Assembly: GCA_030537915.1 (NCBI GenBank)
Contig: JAUNUZ010000143.1
Location: forward strand, 1-6,446
Direction of reading: 5' to 3'
DNA: 6,446 nucleotides
Source of the DNA: Micrococcales bacterium
GTDB lineage: Bacteria > Actinomycetota > Actinomycetes > Actinomycetales > Dermatophilaceae
Numbering within the stretch: the first letter of the stretch is position 1; each line of letters begins with the position of its first letter. Under the pieces are notes generated by a model. It saw only the letters and a program-made list of their open reading frames with translations, had not been told where the DNA came from and made no database searches. This document shows, one piece after another, positions 1-5,881 of this stretch. The position numbers and the translations under genes are program-made.

Positions 1-814
1 CGAGCCGACCCTGGGAGTCGACGCGCTCGGCCCGCCCGAGCAAGGTGCGCTCGCCCGGCAAGTGAACACGCACCTGTTCTCCCAGTGTGGCACAGGCCAC
101 ATCGTAGGCTGATTGCACTCGCGCCATGCCGCCTGCGTTATCAGCGAACTGCGAATACCACCACACGAATTCGTCGGCTATCGCGACGATGACCTCCTCG
201 CGCGTAGGTACCCGTCGGGCACAGCAATCGGCGAGCGACGTCGCATCCGGCACGGGCAGCTCACTCGCATCGACGCAGACGTTTACACCGATCCCGACAA
301 CGGCCAGCGCGCTGGGCGAACCGTTCGGCGCGCCCAAGATCGCCTGGCACAAGATGCCGCACACCTTCAGGGTGGGTGGGGCGTCGGGCGGCCCCACCGA
401 TCGGGTAGGGCGAGCCAGGACGTCGTTCGGCCATTTGACCGCGAAGGCCGCCGGCCGCCCCGAGAGCCGGCCCAGGGCATGCGAGACCGCGAGTCCGGCT
501 AGCAGCGGGAGCCAGCCGATGCGCTGGGCTCTTGAGCCCGGTGGGCCGGGGGCGAGCGGGTCGAGGCCCTCCAGGGGCACCACCATCGACAGCGAGATCG
601 ACGTTCCGGGCGGCGAGGACCACACTCGGCCCTGCCTGCCCCTGCCCCCGCTCTGGTGATCTGCGGCGACGAGGCGCCAGGGCTGGCCGTCCGCAGTCGA
701 CAGCTCGAGGGCCACGGTGTTGGTCGAGTCGACGACATCGCGGATGTCCACATGCCTCCAGGGCCTGCTCGACGCGCAAAGTCGCGAGGTCAGGTCTATG
801 GAGTCCAGCAGCAT
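1..814 (-). CDS. birA: Biotin--[biotin carboxyl-carrier protein] ligase BirA (C-terminus cut by window edge)
   Basis: Attaches biotin, via biotinyl-AMP, to the carrier-domain lysine of biotin-dependent carboxylases in the cytoplasm. Reading the minus strand by hand gives an uninterrupted frame of 271 codons from the ATG at 814. Family motifs appear in order: VDSTN at residues 28-32, the biotin/AMP loop GRGRQGR at 57-63, KWPND at 127-131, KVCGIL at 150-155 whose lysine corresponds to the biotin-contacting lysine of E. coli BirA, and GIGVNV from 174. A C-terminal SH3-like segment ([19 protein letters not shown]) follows, so only about 20 residues are missing. There is no N-terminal helix-turn-helix, so this is the monofunctional type without repressor activity, as in other actinobacteria. 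The start may instead be the GTG at 820, two codons upstream, because a -10-like hexamer is placed for a leaderless transcript beginning there. It is divergent from the carboxylase beta gene, whose partner alpha subunit is its expected substrate. Confidence 0.93.
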   Translation of the reverse strand, partial: MLLDSIDLTSRLCASSRPWRHVDIRDVVDSTNTVALELSTADGQPWRLVAADHQSGGRGRQGRVWSSPPGTSISLSMVVPLEGLDPLAPGPPGSRAQRIGWLPLLAGLAVSHALGRLSGRPAAFAVKWPNDVLARPTRSVGPPDAPPTLKVCGILCQAILGAPNGSPSALAVVGIGVNVCVDASELPVPDATSLADCCARRVPTREEVIVAIADEFVWWYSQFADNAGGMARVQSAYDVACATLGEQVRVHLPGERTLLGRAERVDSQGRL

Positions 815-827
815 GGCCACAGCACCA

Positions 828-833
828 AGGTTA
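828..833 (-). promoter_or_regulatory. Candidate -10 element for birA (leaderless)
   Basis: On the minus strand the hexamer TAACCT fits the actinobacterial TANNNT -10 pattern. Seven bases separate it from the in-frame GTG at 820, so transcription would begin at or next to that start codon. No Shine-Dalgarno sequence is visible before either the GTG at 820 or the ATG at 814, which agrees with leaderless translation. No clear -35 is seen. The call rests on position and a short motif only. Confidence 0.35.
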
Positions 834-837
834 GGCT
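832..837 (+). promoter_or_regulatory. Candidate -10 element for the carboxylase operon (leaderless)
   Basis: TAGGCT fits the TANNNT -10 pattern. Exactly seven bases separate it from the ATG at 845, so the predicted transcription start coincides with the A of the start codon. The only purine-rich stretch upstream (AAGG at 827-830) is 14 bases from the ATG, too far for a good ribosome binding site. The hexamer shares two bases with the minus-strand candidate for birA. No convincing -35 is visible. Confidence 0.38.
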
Positions 838-844
838 TTCGACC

Positions 845-2470
845 ATGAGTGACGGCGTGAGAATTCTTGAGGCGGGGCCGGGCGAGGATGCCAGCGACCT
901 GCTGACCACGGTCGGTAAAATGGCGGATTTCAAGCGGCGCAACGACGCGGCCGTGCACGCTGGGTCGGCTCGGGCCGTCGAAGCCCAGCACGCCCGGGGC
1001 AAGCAGACCGCGCGCGAGCGAGTCCTGGCGCTCCTGGACGAGGGCAGTTTCGTCGAGTTGGACGAGCTTGCGCGGCACCGCTCGATGAACTTCGCCCAGC
1101 ACGAGAACCGGCCCTACGGCGACGGGGTCGTCACCGGCTACGGCACGGTCGACGGGCGCACGATCTGCGTCTTCGCCCAAGACTTCACGGTCTTCGGTGG
1201 CTCGCTCGGTGAGGTCTTCGGAGAGAAGATCGTCAAGGTCATGGACATGGCGTTGAAGATCGGCTGCCCCATCGTGGGGATCAACGATTCCGGCGGCGCG
1301 CGCATCCAGGAGGGTGTCGTGTCCCTGGGCCTCTACGGCGAGATCTTCCGTCGCAACGTCGATGCCAGCGGCGTCATCCCGCAGATCAGCCTCGTCATGG
1401 GACCGTGTGCCGGGGGCGCCGTCTACTCCCCCGCGATCACCGACTTCATCGTCATGGTCGACCAGACGTCGCACATGTTCATCACGGGACCGGACGTCAT
1501 CAAGACGGTGACGGGCGAGCATGTCGAGTTCGAGGATCTCGGTGGCGCGCGCTCGCACAACACGAAGTCCGGCGTCGCGCATTACATGGCGACCGACGAA
1601 ACCGATGCGATCGACTACGTCAAGGACCTGTTGTCCTACCTCCCGTCGAATAACCTCGACGATCCGCCAATCTTCGATGTCGAGCCCGACCTGAGCACGA
1701 CATCTCAGGACGAGGAGCTCGACAGCTTCATTCCGGACGCCACGAACACGCCCTACGACATGCGAGTGATCCTCGAGACGGTGCTCGACGACGACGAGTT
1801 CACCGAGGTGCACGCGCTCTTCGCGCCGAACATCGTCTGCGGCTTCGGTCGCGTCGAGGGGCGCAGCGTCGGGGTGGTCGCCAACCAGCCGAGCCAGCTC
1901 GCCGGGACCCTGGACATCAACGCCTCCGAGAAGGCCGCCCGCTTCGTCCGCACATGTGACGCCTTCGGTTTGCCGGTGCTCACCTTCGTCGATGTCCCGG
2001 GCTTCCTGCCGGGGGCCGACCAGGAGTGGAACGGCATCATCCGGCGCGGCGCGAAGCTCATCTACGCGTATGCCGAGGCCACCGTCCCACTCGTCACGGT
2101 CATCACGCGCAAGGCCTACGGCGGCGCGTACGACGTGATGGGCTCCAAGCACCTGGGTGCCGACCTGAACCTCGCGTGGCCGACCGCCCAGATCGCGGTC
2201 ATGGGTGCGCAGGGGGCCGTGAACATCCTGTACCGCAAGCAGCTGCAGGAGGCCAGGGACGCCGGTGAAGACGTCGACGCGGTGCGCGCGCGCTTCGTCG
2301 AGGACTACGAGAAGACCCTGGCCAACCCCTACGTCGCCGCCGAGCGCGGCTACGTCGACGCGGTCATCCCGCCGCACAAGACCCGGGGCCACATCGTGCG
2401 GGGTCTGCGAGCCCTGCGCACCAAGCATCAGTCGCAACCGCCCCGCAAGCACGGAAATATTCCGTTATGA
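845..2470 (+). CDS. pccB: Acyl-CoA (probably propionyl-CoA) carboxylase beta subunit, carboxyltransferase
   Basis: Transfers the carboxyl group from carboxybiotin on the alpha subunit to an acyl-CoA, giving methylmalonyl-CoA if propionyl-CoA is the substrate. The 541-residue product matches the usual length of actinobacterial PccB/AccD5 proteins. Both crotonase-like halves are complete. The N-half has [11 protein letters not shown] from residue 118, the oxyanion-loop motif [12 protein letters not shown] at 146-157, and [20 protein letters not shown]. The C-half has VDVPGFLPG and [15 protein letters not shown] from 422, and the protein ends in the conserved KHGNIPL tail. Asp430 in GGAYD sits where I recall a specificity-determining Asp in propionyl-CoA-preferring PccB/AccD5, which favours propionyl-CoA over acetyl-CoA; this is inference. 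The ATG at 845 is chosen over an upstream frame extension to 656 because that extension overlaps birA and does not look like the family. The gene overlaps accE by ATGA. Its last sense codon is the rare leucine codon TTA. accD5 is an equally fair name. Confidence 0.96.
   Translation: MSDGVRILEAGPGEDASDLLTTVGKMADFKRRNDAAVHAGSARAVEAQHARGKQTARERVLALLDEGSFVELDELARHRSMNFAQHENRPYGDGVVTGYGTVDGRTICVFAQDFTVFGGSLGEVFGEKIVKVMDMALKIGCPIVGINDSGGARIQEGVVSLGLYGEIFRRNVDASGVIPQISLVMGPCAGGAVYSPAITDFIVMVDQTSHMFITGPDVIKTVTGEHVEFEDLGGARSHNTKSGVAHYMATDETDAIDYVKDLLSYLPSNNLDDPPIFDVEPDLSTTSQDEELDSFIPDATNTPYDMRVILETVLDDDEFTEVHALFAPNIVCGFGRVEGRSVGVVANQPSQLAGTLDINASEKAARFVRTCDAFGLPVLTFVDVPGFLPGADQEWNGIIRRGAKLIYAYAEATVPLVTVITRKAYGGAYDVMGSKHLGADLNLAWPTAQIAVMGAQGAVNILYRKQLQEARDAGEDVDAVRARFVEDYEKTLANPYVAAERGYVDAVIPPHKTRGHIVRGLRALRTKHQSQPPRKHGNIPL
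2451..2465 (+). repeat. Perfect short inverted repeat before the accE start codon
   Basis: ACGGAA, a 3-base ATA loop, and TTCCGT form a perfect inverted repeat that ends one base before the accE ATG at 2467. It covers the only purine-rich stretch (GGAA at 2453-2456) that could serve as the accE ribosome binding site. It lies inside the codons for the conserved HGNIPL tail of the carboxylase, so part of the symmetry may be forced by protein sequence. It is not a terminator: the stem is short and no T-run follows. Confidence 0.45.
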
Positions 2471-2589
2471 GCCCCGGACAAGACACCAGCCCGGGGCAGC
2501 CCCAGGCGGTGAGTGCCGAACATGCCGCCGGCCCAGAGCCGCTCGATGCGATGAGCCCCGAAGAAGACACCAGCCCACAGCCTCCCCAG
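2467..2589 (+). repeat. Diverged direct repeat in the 5' end of accE (units 2467-2505 and 2551-2589)
   Basis: Two 39-base units start 84 bases apart and match at 32 of 39 positions by my hand alignment. They encode [13 protein letters not shown] and [13 protein letters not shown], identical at 9 of 13 residues. Both units begin with an ATG in the accE frame, and the offset of exactly 28 codons keeps the frame. The bases between the copies are not clearly repeated. Confidence 0.75.
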
Positions 2590-2847
2590 GTGGGGGGCGC
2601 CAATGAGCAGACCAGCGATGCGCAGCAGCCCTTCCTACGCGTCGAGCGTGGGCGCCCGAGCGTGTCGGAGCTGGCGGCGATCACCGTCACGCTCGCAGCG
2701 GTGGTGTCGTCGTCCGGGACGAGCAGCTCGTCCGGCTCGCCGCAGGGGGCCGAGTCGGACCGCGCGGGCCGTCGCTCCGTCGTCCGCTGGGGGAGTACGT
2801 CGCGCGCATTGCAACCAGTCTGGGTGCGCCGTTGGGTCGGTTGGTGA
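2467..2847 (+). CDS. accE: Acyl-CoA carboxylase epsilon subunit, AccE/PccE-like
   Basis: Small accessory subunit of the actinobacterial acyl-CoA carboxylase complex; in studied systems it binds the beta subunit and raises activity. The 126-residue product has the family signature at residues 56-72 ([17 protein letters not shown]), matching the R-V-x-R/K-G-x-P-x-x-x-E-L-A-A core, and a tail with W108 and TSRAL before a Trp/Arg-rich end. A Ser/Gly-rich linker occupies about 80-93. The first 55 residues are Pro/Gln/Glu-rich, contain two copies of a 13-residue unit 28 residues apart, and are probably disordered. Size varies widely in this family, so the length gives little evidence. The start ATG at 2467 overlaps the upstream TGA, implying translational coupling. 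A second in-frame ATG at 2551, in the second repeat copy, could give a shorter 98-residue form, but no ribosome binding site precedes it. Gene position right after the beta subunit strongly supports the call. Confidence 0.85.
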   Translation: MSPGQDTSPGQPQAVSAEHAAGPEPLDAMSPEEDTSPQPPQVGGANEQTSDAQQPFLRVERGRPSVSELAAITVTLAAVVSSSGTSSSSGSPQGAESDRAGRRSVVRWGSTSRALQPVWVRRWVGW

Positions 2848-4784
2848 GCCCGGTGCCGGCCTCCTCATCCGCTGGGGGCGTCGAGCCCGCCCAAGGCCAC
2901 GAGCACGCCGAAGCCGTCGCGGCTACCGAGCGACCGCGCGTCACGCGGACACGCAGCGCGCTAGACGCGGTCGCGGAGGACTATGTCGCGGCGGTCGTCG
3001 CGCTCAGCCCGATCACCGCTACCGCGCTGGGCATCCCCGGCGCCGACGACAAGCTCGACGATTTCTCCCCCGCGGGCCTGGCTGCCGCGGCGGAGCTCGA
3101 CGCCGACACCCTGCGGCGCCTGGATGGGCTCGAGCCGGTGGACGATGTGGATCGCGTGACTCTGGAGGCCATGCGCGAGCGACTGGGTGTCGCCGCGCAG
3201 AGCTACGCGGCCGGCATCCCGCACATGTCCCTGAACGTGCTCGCAAGTCCGCTGCAGGCGGTCCGGGACATCCTGGATCTCATGCCCACGGCAACCGCCC
3301 GGGACTGGGACACGATCGCCGCTCGTACCGCCGCCATCCCGACCGCGCTGCGGCAGTGGCACGAGTCGCTGTTGGTCGCCCGCGAGCGGGGGTTGGTGGC
3401 CCCGCGTCGCCAGGTCCTGGCTTGCCTCGAACAAGCCCGCGGCTTCGCGGGCGATGACGGGTACTTCTCCCAGCTCGTGGCCGGGGCCGGTCTGTCCGAT
3501 GCACCGGGCACCGAAGGCCCCGCCGGACCGGAGGAGGACTCGCAACACCCTCCGGCTTCGAGCAAGCTGCCTGCGGCGACGCGCGCACGGCTCGAAGCGG
3601 GGGCGCAGGCGGCGCGCGCGGGTTACGCGGACTGCGTGCGCAGACTCACCGCGGACATCCTGCCCGCCGCCCCCGAGGCCGACGCCTGCGGGCGCGAGCT
3701 CTACGCGCTGCACTCACGGGCCTTCCTGGGCGCCGAAGTCGATCTCGCGGAGACGTACGCCTGGGGTCAAGCCGAACTCGCCCGCATCCTCGCGGAGAAG
3801 GAGCAGGTGTCCCGACAGATTCTTGCGGCGGCCGGCGGCGGCCACGCAGGCGCAGATGTAGACGCAGATGTAGACACCGACGCCAGTCCGCCGAGGGAGA
3901 CGGTCAGCAGTCAGCTCCCCGCGGCCGACCCGGGTGTCATCGCCGCGGCCGCGGCGCTGCTGGACGCCGACCCCGCCTACCGTCTGGACGGCACGGCGGC
4001 GCTGCAGTCGTGGATGCAGGAGCGCGCCGACGAGGCCGTGACGGCCCTGGCGGGGACGCACTTCGACATCCCGCAACCGTTGCGCCGGATCGAGTGCCGG
4101 ATCGCGCCGACGCAGACCGGCGGCATTTACTACACCGGGCCGTCGGACGATCTGAGTCGCCCCGGACAGATGTGGTGGTCGGTTCCGAAGGGCGTGACGA
4201 CCCACGCGACGTGGCAGGAGCTGACGACCGTTTATCACGAGGGTGTACCGGGCCATCACCTGCAGGTGGGCCAGGCCGTCTTCAACTCGGCTCACCTCAA
4301 CCGGTGGCGGCGGCTGCTGTCGTGGACTTCCGGACACGGCGAGGGTTGGGCCCTCTACGCCGAGCGATTCATGGCCGAGCTCGGATTCATGGCGGACCCC
4401 GGCAACCGGTTGGGGCTGCTGGACGGGCAGTCTTTGCGGGCGGCCCGCGTCGTCATCGATATCGGCGTGCACTGCGACTTCGAGGCGCCGGCGTCGGTGG
4501 GTGGCGGCGCGTGGACCTACGACAAGGCATGGGCGCTCCTGAACACAGCCAGCCTGCTGTCGCAGGAAGTCCTGCGCTTCGAGCTGGACCGCTATCTCGG
4601 CTGGCCCGGTCAGGCACCCGCGTACAAGGTCGGCGAGCGACTCTGGCTCGACCTGCGCGCGGAGGCCCGTCGACGCGATCCCGAGGAGTTCGATCTACGC
4701 GAGTTCCACCGCCGGGCGCTCGATATCGGTGGGGTCGGGCTCGACACATTGCGGCGAGCCGTCCTACAGGAATGGGTCGCGTGA
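2844..4784 (+). CDS. DUF885 family protein, putative zinc metallopeptidase
   Basis: A 646-residue DUF885 protein of unproven function. The family is regarded as a thermolysin-fold (peptidase MA-like) metallopeptidase group. The presumed metal site is visible: HEGVPGHH with H465, E466 and H471/H472, then E500 in GHGEGWALYAE 35 residues later. H543 lies in the conserved VVIDIGVH stretch. The N-terminal family segment starts near residue 43 (VAEDYVAAVVALSPITATALGIPG). The first 40 residues are unconserved and not hydrophobic, so I see no signal peptide and expect a cytoplasmic protein. Two likely surface insertions occur: a Pro/Glu-rich stretch around 214-234 and an Asp-rich repeat at 337-347. 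The GTG at 2844 is chosen because it overlaps the accE stop as GTGA; a TTG at 2832 is the alternative. No strong ribosome binding site is seen, consistent with coupling to accE. Substrate is unknown, and its place in a carboxylase operon does not reveal one. Confidence 0.88.
   Translation: MSPVPASSSAGGVEPAQGHEHAEAVAATERPRVTRTRSALDAVAEDYVAAVVALSPITATALGIPGADDKLDDFSPAGLAAAAELDADTLRRLDGLEPVDDVDRVTLEAMRERLGVAAQSYAAGIPHMSLNVLASPLQAVRDILDLMPTATARDWDTIAARTAAIPTALRQWHESLLVARERGLVAPRRQVLACLEQARGFAGDDGYFSQLVAGAGLSDAPGTEGPAGPEEDSQHPPASSKLPAATRARLEAGAQAARAGYADCVRRLTADILPAAPEADACGRELYALHSRAFLGAEVDLAETYAWGQAELARILAEKEQVSRQILAAAGGGHAGADVDADVDTDASPPRETVSSQLPAADPGVIAAAAALLDADPAYRLDGTAALQSWMQERADEAVTALAGTHFDIPQPLRRIECRIAPTQTGGIYYTGPSDDLSRPGQMWWSVPKGVTTHATWQELTTVYHEGVPGHHLQVGQAVFNSAHLNRWRRLLSWTSGHGEGWALYAERFMAELGFMADPGNRLGLLDGQSLRAARVVIDIGVHCDFEAPASVGGGAWTYDKAWALLNTASLLSQEVLRFELDRYLGWPGQAPAYKVGERLWLDLRAEARRRDPEEFDLREFHRRALDIGGVGLDTLRRAVLQEWVA
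3852..3875 (+). repeat. Perfect 12-base in-frame tandem duplication in the DUF885 gene
   Basis: Two adjacent identical copies of GCAGATGTAGAC encode ADVD-ADVD and continue into TDA, giving Asp at every second residue over residues 338-346. The A/T-ending codons GCA, GAT and GTA contrast with the G/C-ending codons around them. The repeat sits in a variable linker after AGGGHAG and before a Ser/Pro stretch, well ahead of the metal-binding motif. Confidence 0.9.
4766..4771 (+). promoter_or_regulatory. Ribosome binding site for the Maf-VOC gene
   Basis: ACAGGA contains the Shine-Dalgarno core AGGA, 9 bases before the GTG at 4781. It supports that start, which also overlaps the DUF885 stop codon as GTGA. 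This is the clearest ribosome binding site among the four operon genes. Confidence 0.55.
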
Positions 4785-5881
4785 GCGGCGCGGCTTCGCA
4801 GCAGCTGCGGCTCGTCCTGGCTTCGGCCTCCCCGGCGCGGTTGGCGACACTGCGAGCTGCGGGGGTCGAACCCCGCGTCGTCGTCAGCAGGGTCGATGAG
4901 GATGCCATGCTCGCCGACGCCACGCAGCGGTATGGCGAGCTGGAGCCAGCCGACGTCGCGTTGCTCCTCGCGCGCGCCAAGTGCGAGGACGTCGCGGCCC
5001 GCCTCGCCGACCCGTCCGAACGCCTTGACGGCGCGCGATCGGACCTCGTGCTCGGATGCGACTCGGTCCTGGAGATCGACGGGGTCGCCTACGGCAAGCC
5101 GGGGACCGCGGAGGCGGCCCGTCGCCGCTGGGAACTCATGGCCGGACGCTCCGGGCTCCTGCACAGCGGACACTGGCTGGTGGATCTGCGGGCCACCGAA
5201 GCTGGGGGGACCGGCGCCACGCTCGGCGCCACCGGCTCGACGGTCGTCCACTTCGCCCGCCTCTGCGCGCAGGAGATCGACGGCTACGTGGCCACGGGAG
5301 AACCGCTGAACGTGGCAGGGGCCTTCACGATTGACGGCCTGGGCGGACCGTATATCGAGCGGATCGAGGGCGACCACCACAATGTCGTCGGTTTGAGCCT
5401 GCCGCTCGTTCGCGAACTGCTCGCTGAGCTAGGGGCGTCCTGGCACCAGTTGGCAGCGCCCGTGCCGCCCGCCGGCTTCCCCAGGCTCATCCACACGGTG
5501 CTCGACGCCACCGACGCTCGGGGGCTTGCGGAGTTCTACCGCGCGTTTCTGGGGTGGGGCTACCGCCCCGGCGACCAAGCCCCGGCCGATGCCGGCGATG
5601 ACTCCGACTGGCTGGTGCTGACCGACCCCGCCGGGCCTGCCGTCCTCGCCGTCAACCAGGTCGCGTCTCTGGCAGGCCACCCCCGGCCGACACATCAATC
5701 CCCCGCGCAGGTGCATCACGACTACGCCGTGCCGACCCTGGACGAGCTGCGGCGCCAACGACAACGCGCGGTGGCGCTGGGGGCCACGCTCCTACTCGAC
5801 CGCAGCGACGACCCTGACCACCCGCTCTGCACGCTTCTCGATCCCGCGGGTCATCGGTTCTGCATCCTGGTCGATCCCTAG
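4781..5881 (+). CDS. maf: Maf-family nucleotide pyrophosphatase fused to a C-terminal glyoxalase/VOC-like domain
   Basis: A 366-residue two-domain protein. Residues 9-221 form a complete Maf domain, a family that hydrolyses non-canonical or modified nucleoside triphosphates to monophosphate and pyrophosphate. Visible motifs are LVLASASPARLATL with R20, the catalytic-type Asp94 in LGCDSV, K106-P107 in YGKPGT, VAGAFTIDGLGG, and IEGDHHNVVGLSLP. Residues about 235-366 resemble the glyoxalase-like (Glyoxalase_6, VOC) family: RLIHTVLDATDARGLAEFYRAFLGWGY, WLVLTDPAGPAVLAVNQV, a central HHDYAVPTLDEL stretch, and LCTLLDPAGHRFCILVDP. VOC domains often bind metal and act on small molecules, but no substrate can be inferred. 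The two are joined by a short Pro/Ala linker with no stop. A GTG at 5462 could start a free 139-residue VOC protein but lacks a ribosome binding site. The start overlaps the upstream stop (GTGA), and the end overlaps the convergent gene. Confidence 0.9.
   Translation: MSGAASQQLRLVLASASPARLATLRAAGVEPRVVVSRVDEDAMLADATQRYGELEPADVALLLARAKCEDVAARLADPSERLDGARSDLVLGCDSVLEIDGVAYGKPGTAEAARRRWELMAGRSGLLHSGHWLVDLRATEAGGTGATLGATGSTVVHFARLCAQEIDGYVATGEPLNVAGAFTIDGLGGPYIERIEGDHHNVVGLSLPLVRELLAELGASWHQLAAPVPPAGFPRLIHTVLDATDARGLAEFYRAFLGWGYRPGDQAPADAGDDSDWLVLTDPAGPAVLAVNQVASLAGHPRPTHQSPAQVHHDYAVPTLDELRRQRQRAVALGATLLLDRSDDPDHPLCTLLDPAGHRFCILVDP

Noticed and set aside
113..834. Long open frames on both strands other than the birA frame
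   Set aside because: Only the minus frame running through 814 carries conserved ligase motifs over its whole length. The others are Arg/Pro/Ser-rich shadows typical of high-GC DNA.
656..844. Upstream in-frame extension of the carboxylase beta gene to an ATG at 656
   Set aside because: The extra 63 residues run antisense to conserved BirA coding sequence and do not resemble the family. The ATG at 845 gives the expected length and N-terminus.
2451..2465. Inverted repeat as an intrinsic terminator
   Set aside because: Six-base arms, no following T-run, and a location inside coding sequence just before a coupled gene.
2832..2834. TTG at 2832 as the start of the DUF885 gene
   Set aside because: The GTG at 2844 overlaps the accE stop in the same pattern as the other junctions. 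TTG starts are rarer and it has no better ribosome binding site.
2690..2847. Possible frameshift in the C-terminal half of accE
   Set aside because: The current frame keeps the Trp and SRAL residues expected near the family C-terminus and ends in a clean GTGA overlap, so no frameshift is needed.
2603..3457. Plus-strand frame of 284 codons overlapping accE and the DUF885 gene
   Set aside because: Its translation is Arg/Gly-rich low complexity without recognisable motifs, while accE and DUF885 explain the same DNA with conserved residues.
3852..3875. Tandem repeat as a CRISPR or regulatory array
   Set aside because: Only two adjacent 12-base copies with no spacers, fully inside a coding frame; slippage duplication explains it.
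3714..4472. Minus-strand frame of 252 codons opposite the DUF885 gene
   Set aside because: It mirrors the conserved metallopeptidase region, has no recognisable motif of its own, and is a shadow of third-position GC bias.
5462..5881. Separate VOC gene starting at the GTG at 5462
   Set aside because: No stop codon interrupts the Maf frame before it and no Shine-Dalgarno sequence lies at the right distance, so a fused product is the simpler reading.
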